A stretch of 37,009 bases of DNA, from positions 234,154-271,162 of the forward strand of contig DYKB01000002.1 of NCBI GenBank assembly GCA_020722815.1, written 5' to 3'. The translations under genes were made by a program, and so were the position numbers. The notes below the pieces were generated by a model that saw only the letters and a list, made by a program, of their open reading frames with translations, did no database searches and had not been told where the DNA came from. Below are positions 8,643 to 16,745 of the stretch, piece by piece. Position 1 is the stretch's first letter, and the number at the start of each line of letters is the position of its first letter. This DNA is from Caldithrix sp. GTDB taxonomy: Bacteria; Zhuqueibacterota; Zhuqueibacteria; Thermofontimicrobiales; Sulfurfontimicrobiaceae.

Positions 8643-9824
8643 ATGGACCTGTTTGATAAGTGTAAGAATTTTACCCGAGCAAAAGAGGTGATGGCGCTGG
8701 GTATTTACCCGTATTTTCATGCAATTGAATCCGGAGCGGATACTGAAGTTACTATTGATGGTCGTACCTTGATTATGCTGGGTTCCAATAACTATCTTGG
8801 ATTAACCCAACATCCGAAAGTAAAGGAAGCTGCGATTGAGGCGATTAAAGTTTATGGTTCTGGTTGTACGGGCTCTCGTTTTTTGAATGGAACATTAAAA
8901 ATTCATGAAGAACTGGAAGAACGACTGGCGGCTTTTATGAACCGGGAGGCTGCACTTCTGTTTTCGACTGGTTTTCAGACAAATCAGGGCATAATTTCCA
9001 GTATTATTGGCAAAGATGATATTATTTATGCGGATCGTCAAAATCACGCCAGTATCGTGGATGGCTGTCGGCTGGCATTCGGCCGCACTTATAAATACAA
9101 GCATAATGACCTGGCAGATCTGGAACGCCTTTTGAAAAATACCCATCAAGAAGTTTGTGGCCGTTTAATTGTGGTCGATGGTGTCTTTAGTATGGAAGGT
9201 GATGTGGTCAAATTGCCAGAATTGGTTGAACTGGCGAAAAAATATAATGTACGGGTCATGGTCGATGATGCACATTCCCTGGGGGTGCTTGGCAAAGGTG
9301 GTCGTGGAACAGCTTCGCACTTTAATGTCGATGTTGACCTGACGATGGGCACCTTCAGTAAATCTCTGGCATCACTGGGTGGTTTCGTGGTTGGTGATGA
9401 ATCCGTCATTCATTATATTAAACATCACGCCCGCGCTTTCATTTTTTCTGCCAGTCCCGCACCGGCTTCGATTGCCAGTGTCCTCGCGGCGCTGGATATT
9501 CTCGAAAAGGAACCCGAGCGCGTGGAAATGCTCTGGAAGAATATCCGCAAAATGAAACAGGGCTTTCTCGATTTAGGTTATAAAATCGGAAAAACCGAAT
9601 CCGCCGTTATCCCGATAGAGATTGGTGAAGATATGACAACTTTCAAATTCTGGCGCGCCCTTTTCGATCATGGTGTTTTCACCAATACCGCCATCAGTCC
9701 GGCTGTTGAACCAGGGCACGCCCTGATTCGGACCAGCTATATGGCAACGCAAACGCCGGACCTTCTCGATCGGGCACTGGAAATTTTCCGAAAGGTAGGG
9801 AAGGAGTTTGGGATTATTTCGTAA
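8643..9824 (+). CDS. spt: Serine palmitoyltransferase-like alpha-oxoamine synthase
   Basis: This 393-residue cytoplasmic PLP enzyme belongs to the alpha-oxoamine synthase family (serine palmitoyltransferase, KBL, BioF). It condenses an amino acid with an acyl-CoA and releases CO2. Family motifs are MLGSNNYLGL (about 46-55), GSGCTGSRFLNGT (about 76-88), HASIVDGCRLAFG (about 138-150), VDDAHSLGVLGKGGRG and GTFSKSLASLGGF, where K240 should bind PLP. The N-terminal 'YPYFHAIESGADTEV' and the SKSLASLGG stretch resemble the Bacteroidetes serine palmitoyltransferases more than BioF or KBL, so sphingolipid synthesis is the favoured role. GGAG precedes the ATG. It has its own promoter and no biotin or threonine-degradation neighbours. 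KBL or BioF activity cannot be excluded. Confidence 0.82.
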   Translation: MDLFDKCKNFTRAKEVMALGIYPYFHAIESGADTEVTIDGRTLIMLGSNNYLGLTQHPKVKEAAIEAIKVYGSGCTGSRFLNGTLKIHEELEERLAAFMNREAALLFSTGFQTNQGIISSIIGKDDIIYADRQNHASIVDGCRLAFGRTYKYKHNDLADLERLLKNTHQEVCGRLIVVDGVFSMEGDVVKLPELVELAKKYNVRVMVDDAHSLGVLGKGGRGTASHFNVDVDLTMGTFSKSLASLGGFVVGDESVIHYIKHHARAFIFSASPAPASIASVLAALDILEKEPERVEMLWKNIRKMKQGFLDLGYKIGKTESAVIPIEIGEDMTTFKFWRALFDHGVFTNTAISPAVEPGHALIRTSYMATQTPDLLDRALEIFRKVGKEFGIIS

Positions 9825-9876
9825 GTGGAATTTGCAAAGGAATTTTCAGGTTGAATTCCAAATAATGAAAGAAAAG

Positions 9877-10036
9877 TGACGTGATGCGTGAAACGTACTG
9901 CGTGATGCGTAAATTGGGATCGGATTTTATTATCATTCAGCCGACTGTTTTATAAATCAAGCGCTAAAATCACCGATAAAATGTCTTTCACGCATCACAA
10001 ATTACATATCACGCATCAGGTATTACGTTTCACGTC
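9877..10036. repeat. Diverged inverted repeat built on GATGCGTGA / TCACGCATC
   Basis: The left arm (9877-9910) contains GTGATGCGTGAAACGTA and a second GTGATGCGT. The right arm (9986-10036) contains the complements TTTCACGCATCAC, ATCACGCATCA and TTACGTTTCACGTC. The arms are imperfect and internally repeated, with about 75 bases between them. This is a dispersed, non-coding palindromic repeat. No gene is visible in 9825-10155. Confidence 0.65.
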
Positions 10037-10155
10037 CTGAACCGACTCCCATCAATCTGATAATTCGCAATTTTATAGCAGTTGATCCGTTCCGTCGTCT
10101 CCAGAAACCTTGCTGCTTTGGCACAATTCCCACGCGGATGCTTCAGCGCATCCTG

Positions 10156-10230
10156 TAGTACACTTTTTGATTAAGCAAAACCAGCCCTCATCCTCTCCCT
10201 TTGGAAGAAGGTTGGGGTGAGGACTTTTTG
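10156..10230. repeat. Copy 1 of palindromic MITE-like element (partial)
   Basis: GTAGTACACTTTTTGATT at the left is followed by AAGCAAAACCAGCCCTCA and then by a CCCTCATCC...GGTTGGGGTGAGG inverted repeat. The same left end and the same AAGCAAAACCAGCCCTCA occur at 36900-36936. The right end lacks the expected inverted terminus. It abuts the glutamine synthetase remnant. Confidence 0.6.
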
Positions 10231-10247
10231 AGCGTGGTTACCGGGTC

Positions 10248-10600
10248 ATATCTGAAAAAAAAATTAGATATGTCGACGTTAAATTTACGGATTTATTAGG
10301 GAGTCTGCAGCATATTAATTTGCCTGTTGAAGCTTTTGAAAAAAAAAATGTTTATCCATGGAATTGGTTTTGATAGCTCTTCTCTACGCGGTTTCCAGCA
10401 TATTTATGAAAGCGATATGTTGATTCGTCCGGATTTGGAAACCATGTTCATTGATCCGTTCATGGATGATCCCACCCTTTCTTTTTTAAAGAACATCCAG
10501 GATCCCTTGACGCAGCAAATTTATAGTCGGGATACGCGCGTGATAACCCAACGTGCCGAGAAATTTGTCGAAGCCAATGGGCATCACGGATAAAGCTTTC
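10248..10600 (+). pseudogene. glnA: Glutamine synthetase (type I) N-terminal remnant
   Basis: Three frames joined together give a recognisable GSI N-terminal segment. Frame 1 (10248 on) reads ISEKKIRYVDVKFTDLLG...HINLPVEAFEKK. After a 10-A tract (10339-10348) the reading shifts to HGIGFDSSSLRGFQHIYESD...TMFIDPF...IQDPLTQQIYSRDTR...AEKFVEANG. At GGG 10579-10581 it shifts again to ITDKAF. This parallels GSI 'FTDLPG', 'DGIGFDGSSIRGF', 'ESDM', 'DPF' and 'DP.TG..Y.RDPR'. Residues about 10-115 survive; the catalytic domain is missing. It lies between a palindromic element and a new promoter. The frameshifts and truncations show it is dead. A functional copy is expected elsewhere. Confidence 0.85.
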
Positions 10601-10707
10601 TTATCATACCTGTGAACGGATACATAATTTTGAAATTAAAACCTTCATTTTGAATATTTTTTAACGAATGAATATCCAAATAATTATTGTCAACATTATT
10701 AAAATAC

Positions 10708-10736
10708 TTGATTTTAATTTCCTCATTGATTATACT
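10708..10736 (+). promoter_or_regulatory. Promoter TTGATT-N17-TATACT (twin of the LacI promoter)
   Basis: TTGATT at 10708-10713 and TATACT at 10731-10736 have a 17-base gap. Identical flanks (TACTTGATTTT, TTATACTTTAT) occur at the LacI promoter. The predicted start is about 10743, some 75 bases before the TIM-barrel gene. Downstream, GTAACAGTTTATAC (10748 on) is an imperfect palindrome in roughly the operator position. Confidence 0.65.
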
Positions 10737-10817
10737 TTATTCGACTCAGTAACAGTTTATACGATGATAATCCTGAGTGAATAAGTTCATTATGAAATTA
10801 TCCGGGAGGAAATTTTG

Positions 10818-11684
10818 ATGAAATTGGAGCACAATCTATCTCGTCGTCATTTTTTAAAAATCAGTGCCGGAACAGTCGCCGCTTTATCTCTGGCTGGCTG
10901 TGGGGCGAAAAAAGAAGAGGAACCGATGAAATCAAAAATCCAAATTGGATTGCAATTATATTCTGTCCGGAAAGAATGTGAAAAAGATTTTCCGGGAACA
11001 ATTGCGGCAGTGGGGAAGATGGGCTATGCCGGTGTTGAATTTGCGGGATATTATGATTATGCCGCAACTGACATTAAAAAGATGCTGGATGATCATAATT
11101 TGAAATGCTGCGGTTCGCACACCCAACTGGACACCCTCCTGGGTGATAATCTGATGAAAACGATTGAATTTAATCACATTCTCGGTAATAAATATCTGAT
11201 AGTTCCCTGGTTGGGCGAAGAATATCGCGGTTCAAGGGAAAACTGGCTGAAAGCGGCTACAATTTTTAATGACCTGGCAGAAAAAGTCAAACCGCACGGG
11301 ATGAGGGTCGGATATCATAATCATAACTTCGAATTTGGATTAATTGACAATGAGACCCCGTGGGATATTCTGTTCAGTAATGTCAGCAAAGATGTCGTGA
11401 TGCAAGTCGATACCGGCAATATGATGAGCGGCGGCGGTGATCCGGTCGCTTTTCTGAAAAAGTTTCCAGGCGTCGCCAAAACAATTCATCTCAAAGAATA
11501 TTCCGCAACCAATAAAACAGCAATTCTGGGCGAAGGCGATGTGAAATGGGCTGAAGTTTTTAATCTCTGCGAAACCGTCGGCGAAACGGAATGGTATATT
11601 GTTGAGGAAGAAAAGGATGTCTATCCCCCACTGGAATGCGTGGAAAAATGTCTGAAGAATCTCAATAATTTATTAAAAGCATAA
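10818..11684 (+). CDS. Exported sugar phosphate isomerase/epimerase-like TIM-barrel protein
   Basis: This is a 288-residue AP-endonuclease-2-like TIM barrel of the sugar isomerase/epimerase group. The N-terminus has a twin-arginine motif (SRRHFLK) followed by a hydrophobic stretch and a lipobox (SLAGC, Cys about 29), so it is exported, probably folded and lipidated. The barrel begins at about 41 (IQIGLQLYSVRKE). Family features are MGYAGVEFAGYY, GYHNHNFEF, VMQVDTGNM and HLKEY, with the metal-binding Glu, His and Asp residues they imply. The ATG at 10818 has GGGAGGA at the right distance; a TTG three bases earlier is less likely. It is monocistronic, between its own promoter and a terminator. 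The substrate is unknown. Many homologues of this type act on modified sugars in glycan-degrading bacteria. Confidence 0.85.
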   Translation: MKLEHNLSRRHFLKISAGTVAALSLAGCGAKKEEEPMKSKIQIGLQLYSVRKECEKDFPGTIAAVGKMGYAGVEFAGYYDYAATDIKKMLDDHNLKCCGSHTQLDTLLGDNLMKTIEFNHILGNKYLIVPWLGEEYRGSRENWLKAATIFNDLAEKVKPHGMRVGYHNHNFEFGLIDNETPWDILFSNVSKDVVMQVDTGNMMSGGGDPVAFLKKFPGVAKTIHLKEYSATNKTAILGEGDVKWAEVFNLCETVGETEWYIVEEEKDVYPPLECVEKCLKNLNNLLKA

Positions 11685-11698
11685 TTGAAATAGTTGTT

Positions 11699-11730
11699 GG
11701 GCGAGTTGATAACTCGCCCTTTTTATTTTA
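11699..11730 (+). terminator. Rho-independent terminator
   Basis: GGGCGAGTT (11699-11707) pairs perfectly with AACTCGCCC (11711-11719) around a GAT loop and is followed by TTTTTATTTT. It lies 14 bases after the TIM-barrel gene. Confidence 0.93.
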
Positions 11731-12071
11731 ATGATGTCATCAATACGTCAGAATTGTTCATCCCGAAAAAAGCACGGGATTCAGAATGACAATGACGTGT
11801 TTTCTGATTATATGCCGCTCGCTGAATATAATTCGACTTGCTACTCCGGAAAATCATGTAAGTTTGATTTAACCGCCAGTTGATTAAAAACCTTATTGAC
11901 CTTAATAACACCCGATCTCCCGTTTTTCGTCAACCTTATTGACTTATCAGGAGTTATTACGAAATAAGCGAATACGGTTTTCGTTGGGGCTGGTGACGGT
12001 TCGTTATGAAGGTCAATAAGATTCGTCATATTTGATTTCATCCGTGACCCCGGTGATTCAAAGGACTATAA
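11731..12071. other. Non-coding stretch with short repeats
   Basis: No supported gene was found. ATCCCG...CGGGAT forms a small hairpin near 11760-11785. The string CTTATTGAC occurs twice in direct orientation (about 11890 and 11933) and once inverted near 12015. A 66-codon minus-strand frame here has no ribosome site or family features. Confidence 0.4.
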
Positions 12072-13392
12072 CTAAAACAATTTTCGATCAAAATAATAAG
12101 TAAAACCAAAAGTCAATTCGCTGCCACGGTAGGTGATATTATTTTCCGGACTGATATGATAGTTTTCTTTTCGTTTGTCCAGTTCAAGCAGTAAATTGAT
12201 ATTAAAATTAAATCCATTCTCGATATAAAAAACCAAACTTGATTCTAACTTATACAGATTATCAAAGATGGATCGATTTTCTTTACCTTTATTAGAAGTC
12301 CAGCGGCTCCCCAGCAGCGAATTCCAAAATATTCTGTCGGTTAAAAGCCATAAGTAATTGATATTCATTCCAAACATCACCCGTTCTTGTCCATAATATT
12401 TTTTATCCGGATATTTCAAATAAGTCCCATACAAAGTTAAATGCGTCTGATGCTCCAATGAAAAATTTTTATACCAGTTTGCAGTGCTAAATCCACCCAG
12501 GATCCATTTCGCTTTATCAGGCTTTGAAGTCTGCAATCCGACGATTAAATTCCATCCCTCATATTGCGTCCTGATGTTTTCTTTCAGAATATCCGTCAAA
12601 TAGTGAACTTCATAAGGCGTTACGGTAGAAATATTTTCCGCTTGTTTCAGGACATTTTGCCAGAAATAACGCGCTTCGCGCTGATAAATTACTTCGTAGC
12701 CGGAAATTTTGGCAATTTCCTGTGCTACCATCTGTATTTCTTCATCTTCAATGGACAGACCTGAATTTAAGGCTTTGCACCGCTCCTGCAGACGCAACGC
12801 GCGCAACGGGTGTTACATTTCTGATGCGGCCGATACCAATTCCGGGTTTAAATTCAATATTAAAATGTTTATACTCACGGGTTTCATCAGCGCGATTCGT
12901 AGTCTTGATTGATAAATTACGATAATCACCGGATGTATTTCCATCTAACATGAAAAAAAAGTTTTTGAAAATATATCGCTGCAAAAGTCCATTAAAACTA
13001 AATCCAAAAAAATAATTATTCTGCCGATTGGTGGTCGATGGATTTAATGTGTTATATATTGTATAATTCCTGTGGGCGAATTGATTTCCCAAATTGACTG
13101 ATAGTTGATAGTTCCCGATATATTGTTCACTCTCATGATATCCTCTTAATGCGGGATTCAGATTTGATTGAAGTGAGTATACTTTACTTTTATCGTAATC
13201 TATACTATTTCTACTATTATAGTATGTTGTACCACTCATATCGATAAAAAAAGTTGAATAACCCCAGGCAGGCAGCCGGTAAGCTAATACTGGTCCGATA
13301 TTTTTTATATTTTCAAAGCTAATAGATGATTGTGCGAATGATAAATTTATTAAACTTGCTATCAAGGTGATAATATAAATCAGATTTTTCAT
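12072..13392 (-). pseudogene. Outer-membrane barrel-like protein, frameshifted
   Basis: Two overlapping minus-strand frames are one gene. The N-terminal part (13392-12748) has a signal peptide ending SLINLSFAQ and a region ending GIGIGRIRNVTPV. The C-terminal part resumes in another frame at about 12806 (LRALRLQERCKAL...). The upstream paralogue reads continuously across the same point (GVGFGRIRNISPLIRALRWRERFEAL), which places the frameshift at about 12795-12812, in a CGCGCG-containing stretch. The product is rich in Tyr, Phe, Trp and Asn, with alternating strands and a terminal Phe (FGFTYYFDRKLF), as in outer-membrane barrels. No transporter family is recognised. A sequencing error remains possible, but the paralogue is also broken. 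Confidence 0.75.
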
Positions 13393-13438
13393 AATTTGCC
13401 CCGATTTTTATATGTCAAAGAAATTAAGTTCAATTGAA

Positions 13439-14797
13439 TTAAAAGCTTTTTTGATTGAAAATATAATGAAATCCAAAATTCAGTTGCAAACCATGAGAAT
13501 TATCTTCCATGTATGGCATTCTATTTGAATATCGTTGCGATGAATCAGCGAAATTATACTCTACATTGATGAAAAAATTCATTCCATTCTCAATATAATA
13601 AATAAATTTGGAATTTAAATAATGACCGGTAAACTTATCAGACCCATCATAAGCTAGGTTTTGATATCTGTTACGAACGTAATGATATTTATGGCTGAGT
13701 TGGGAATGCCAGGTAATTCGATCCGTCAGTAGCCAGAGATAATTACTAAAAGTTGTATAGATATATTCTGTATTTTCATAGAAGGAACTGATCTCATTTT
13801 TTAAATTCATTTTCTGAAAAGATATTGTACTTCCAAAATTTATTTGATCTTCAAGTGATAAATTTTTATACCAATTAAGTTTTAAAACACCGCCCCAATT
13901 ATCCTTATATTCCTTGCGAAATTGTAAATTATAAGCCGCGGATACTTCCCACCCTTCAAAGCGTTCGTCGATATTTTCGTAAAGCACATCCGTGAGGTAA
14001 AATGTTTCAAACGGCGTCAGGGATTGATTCGGATCAATATGATTAAAGAGATTATTCCAGAAGTATTTATCTTTCCGATCATAAATCACTTCATAACCGG
14101 AAATTTTAGAAAATTCCTGGCCGATGAGTTGAATTTTATCATCGGTGATGACAAAGCTGTCGCGTAAGGCTTCAAAACGCTCCCGCCATCGCAGCGCCCG
14201 GATGAGGGGAGAAATGTTCCGAATCCTGCCAAAGCCAACGCCAAGTTTAATATCAGCTTGATAATCGCGTGCGATTCCCTTGTAATCAGTTTCATTTTCC
14301 GCTGTTTTTTCTTCCGTTTTATGATCCTGATAGGTGTGGTTATAAGTGCCGTCGATGAGTAAAAAGCCTTTTGGAAGAAGATACTGTTTCCGGGAGCCTT
14401 TTAAGTCAAGCGTGATATCGTATTTCATTTCCCGATTTTTCAGCATGGCGTTTCCAATTAATTTTGGATTATTCTGGTACATTTTATAATGATTATCCAG
14501 CGATAGATTCACCTGATAGTTTTGAATATATTTTTCGCTTTCATAGTATCCCAAAAGTGACGGTTTCATCAATAATTGATACTCAAAATTTTCAATTTTG
14601 GCCTGATTGCTCTCATTATAGGATGATTTGGTCAGGCCCCAGCCGTCCAGCAGAATGGTGGAATAGCCCCATTGGGGCAGTCGATAGTCTGAAATCGGTT
14701 TGATATGATGTTTGTTTTTAAATCCGATGGAGGTTTGGGCAAAGATGATGGTGGAAAATATAAATCAGAGGGTAATGAAAATGATGGTACGATTCAT
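13439..14797 (-). pseudogene. Paralogous outer-membrane barrel-like protein with in-frame TGA in the signal peptide
   Basis: The gene starts at ATG 14797, with AAAGGAG well placed upstream. The reading is MNRTIIFITL, then TGA (14767-14765), then FIFSTIIFAQ and an open frame to 13439. A Trp codon (TGG) at codon 11 would restore a perfect signal peptide. Without readthrough, only an internal ATG near 14572 could start and the product would lack export. The mature part aligns with the downstream paralogue: WGYST, GYYESEKYI.NYQ, KISGYEVIY, YFLT/YLTDVLYENI, NYLWLLTDRI and a C-terminal FGFHYIFNQKSF. It is probably a surface barrel of unknown role. The standard code is used by neighbours (TGA stops), so recoding by code change is unlikely. 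Confidence 0.75.
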
Positions 14798-14829
14798 AAG
14801 GTTCTCCTTTTGATTTTTGGCAGAAGGGG

Positions 14830-14890
14830 TGATGCATTTCTGATACAAATCTTATATTTCATTCAATTGAATGGTGAAAGAAATGCATCA
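14830..14890. repeat. 12-bp perfect inverted repeat in the barrel-gene leader
   Basis: TGATGCATTTCT (14830-14841) and AGAAATGCATCA (14879-14890) are perfect complements, with a palindromic ATTCAATTGAAT (14861-14872) between them. On the minus strand this falls in the 5' leader of the barrel gene pair, just before its ribosome site. It could be a regulator site or an RNA hairpin. Confidence 0.6.
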
Positions 14891-14910
14891 TTCCTACAAA
14901 AATAAAAATA

Positions 14911-14939
14911 AATTTAAATCATTTATTTGAATATATCAA
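14911..14939 (-). promoter_or_regulatory. Possible minus-strand promoter TTGATA-N17-TAAATT
   Basis: On the minus strand TTGATA (14939-14934) and TAAATT (14916-14911) have a 17-base gap and would start transcription near 14904. This suits the barrel genes starting at 14797. The surrounding DNA is very AT-rich, so chance matches are easy. Confidence 0.35.
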
Positions 14940-15122
14940 GACATTTTTTTATATAAAATGCTAAAAAATAAATAATTTTATACCAGTATAATGAATAAAT
15001 GCCTCATTCAAATTTCAAAATTTTAGTGATTTTTTATAACGCTTTTAAAATATTGTTTTTACGGTTAATCAGCAATATTTGCCAAGTTGACAGGTCCAAA
15101 AATAAGAGTTTTAATATTTTTA

Positions 15123-15151
15123 TTGACATTATCATCTAAATTAATTATATT
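15123..15151 (+). promoter_or_regulatory. Promoter TTGACA-N17-TATATT
   Basis: A consensus -35 TTGACA (15123-15128) and TATATT (15146-15151) have a 17-base gap. The predicted start is near 15158. From there to the tandem array at 15502 no gene is supported. A weaker TTGAAT-N16-TAAATA at 15443-15470 could start transcription at the edge of the array. Confidence 0.5.
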
Positions 15152-15488
15152 ATAAATAGTATCAAATTTTTAGATTCTTTGCTTGACATCAAGGCGTTTT
15201 TATTTTCCCTGCAAATTTAATATTCTCGATAAAATATTTCAGAAAGGGGACTGAAGTACTTGTTTTGATAGTTTATCACAAGAAGATATCAGGAATATGA
15301 TTAATTATTTTCGATTTAATTGCTTCTACTAACGCTGCCGGAACCGGGTTTCTTACTGCACTTCTTTTTCTAATGGGTAAAATTTAAAGATATCTCATGA
15401 TATTTTCTTTATTTAATCAAAACCGGATATGATTTTATTCTATTGAATTTCCAGTTTAATCAATTAAATAGACTTTTTATTAAGATAG
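15152..15488. other. AT-rich non-coding leader before the tandem array
   Basis: No gene is supported here. Only very short frames occur, such as MINYFRF... at about 15298, which has AGGA just upstream. The stretch may be an untranslated leader for the array and the gene at 16010. Confidence 0.35.
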
Positions 15489-15501
15489 ATGTTCATTCTG
15501 A

Positions 15502-15879
15502 ATGGCGGATCTCCGTTTCGCAATGGCGGATCTAAATTTCTGTGTGGCGGATCTCAATTTCGCAATGGCGGATGTACATTTCTGCGCGGCGGATCTCTAT
15601 TTCGCAATGGCGGATGTACATTTCTGCGCGGCGGATCTCTATTTCGCAATGGTGGATCTACATTTCTATGTGGCGGATCTCTATTTCGCAATGGTGGATC
15701 TACATTTCTATGTGGCGGATCTCTGTTTCGCAATGGCGGATGTTCATTTCTGTGTGGCGGATCTCTGTTTCGCAATGGCGGATGTTCATTTCTGCGCGGC
15801 GGATCTCTGTTTCGCAATTGCAAATGTATATTTCTGGATAACAGATCTCCATTTCACAGTGGCAGAAGTCATTTTTATT
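15502..15879 (+). repeat. 21-bp tandem array, 18 units, alternating two variants
   Basis: Eighteen contiguous 21-bp units run from 15502 to 15879 with no spacers. Most alternate between an A type, containing GATCTCTATTTCGCA, and a B type, containing GATGTACATTTCTGC, giving a 42-bp higher-order unit. Units 8 and 10 are GTGGATCTACATTTCTAT variants. The first unit and the last three are diverged, and a degenerate unit with one base deleted precedes 15502, which is typical of unequal crossing-over. Because 21 is a multiple of 3, all three forward frames and two reverse frames stay open. Lack of unique spacers rules out CRISPR. Confidence 0.95.
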
Positions 15880-16035
15880 CATGAAAATTTGTTCGATTCG
15901 TTCAATCAACATTCAATTTTAGTTATTTTAGGATCATCAATCATTAAAAATATTCAATTTTTAATTCACTATCTGGTTGTGACAAATTCTAATCAAGAAA
16001 GGAGCCTTTATGGCAAGAACTGTTTATCCAGATGA
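15502..16035 (+). CDS. Possible heptapeptide-repeat protein encoded by the array
   Basis: If translated, this frame gives a 177-residue protein of heptads with the consensus [MVA]-A-D-[LV]-x-F-[AC]. The last units stay heptad-like after the DNA has diverged (IANVYFW, ITDLHFT, VAEVIFI), which weakly favours this frame as the coding one. About 50 non-repeat residues follow, with a hydrophobic stretch near 139-160. It overlaps the start of the next gene by 26 bases in another frame, which would allow translational coupling. Against it, no Shine-Dalgarno site precedes ATG 15502 and two other frames are equally open through the array. The frame and its expression are uncertain. I do not recognise the family. 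Confidence 0.35.
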   Translation: MADLRFAMADLNFCVADLNFAMADVHFCAADLYFAMADVHFCAADLYFAMVDLHFYVADLYFAMVDLHFYVADLCFAMADVHFCVADLCFAMADVHFCAADLCFAIANVYFWITDLHFTVAEVIFIHENLFDSFNQHSILVILGSSIIKNIQFLIHYLVVTNSNQERSLYGKNCLSR

Positions 16036-16693
16036 AGTTATTATTTCGGTAGCACGCTTGACATTGAATAATGCGCGTCTGCATTTGGAAGCATTATCCA
16101 AATTTGGATTTACGGCGGAGGTATTGCAGCAATTTGATTTGGATATTACTGAATGTGAAGCCTTACCGCGTGAAGGAACCCAAAAAGAAAAGGTTAAAGA
16201 ATCGACCCGAAACAAAAATCATGTATTAGGTACTTCTTATGAATGGTGTCGGGATTTACAAAGCCGGTTGGAAATCGTTTTTGGAAAGAAATCACCTGAA
16301 TATGATGCCTTTCCGAATAAAGAATTTCGCAAGAGTGAAAAAAGTGAAATTGTACTACTCAGTATTTTTGAAAGAATTATCGGATTATCTGAAAAATATC
16401 AATCAGCATTGGTCAAAGCTGGACAAACTCCTGAAATTATTCAGACCGGGAAAGATTTATATCAGCAACTTCGACAAGTAAATCTTGCTCAGGAGATTAA
16501 AAAATCAGAAAAACATACGGCAACACTACAACGCCAGCAAAAATTTGCCAATATTTATGAAATGACTAACAAAATTAATAAAATTGGGCGGCAAATTTTT
16601 AAGAATGAGCCGAATATCATGCAGTTATTTCAAAGTAAATGGCCGAAAAAATATAAAAAAGGCGGAGAAGAAACGGAAAAACCAGCCGAATAA
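16010..16693 (+). CDS. Uncharacterised helical protein following the tandem array
   Basis: This is a 227-residue soluble protein with a strong ribosome site (AGAAAGGAG seven bases before ATG). It is rich in Lys, Glu and Gln, and mostly helical by inspection. Recognisable segments are VISVARLTLNNARLHLEAL, AEVLQQFDLDITECEAL and a long C-terminal helix region with QQLRQVN and LQRQQKFANIYEM. The tail (KWPKKYKKGGEETEKPAE) is basic, then acidic. There is no signal peptide, membrane segment or catalytic motif. The family is not recognised. It lies just after the 21-bp array and may share its transcript; the MITE-like element at 16746 lies behind it. Any functional link to the array is inference from position. 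Confidence 0.8.
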   Translation: MARTVYPDEVIISVARLTLNNARLHLEALSKFGFTAEVLQQFDLDITECEALPREGTQKEKVKESTRNKNHVLGTSYEWCRDLQSRLEIVFGKKSPEYDAFPNKEFRKSEKSEIVLLSIFERIIGLSEKYQSALVKAGQTPEIIQTGKDLYQQLRQVNLAQEIKKSEKHTATLQRQQKFANIYEMTNKINKIGRQIFKNEPNIMQLFQSKWPKKYKKGGEETEKPAE

Positions 16694-16745
16694 AGAAGGA
16701 AATCTCATAAAAATAACAAAACTCATTAATCCTTGTTCTGAAAGT

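Noticed and set aside
11841..12041. 66-codon minus-strand frame
   Set aside because: No ribosome site, no family and it overlaps short repeats.
13439..14797. Alternative genetic code with TGA as Trp
   Set aside because: TGA ends several intact genes here (for example 18645 and 36866) and TGG is used for Trp throughout, so a single nonsense mutation or sequencing error is simpler.
12072..14797. SusC/TonB-dependent transporter pair
   Set aside because: Each product is only about 450 residues, without plug domain or TonB box, and no SusD-like lipoprotein is adjacent.
15554..15823. Reverse-strand Pro/Arg/Asn repeat protein (PPLRNRD)
   Set aside because: Its openness follows automatically from a 21-bp period; it has no start signals and does not continue outside the array.
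15502..15879. CRISPR array
   Set aside because: Units are contiguous 21-mers with no unique spacers and no cas genes nearby.
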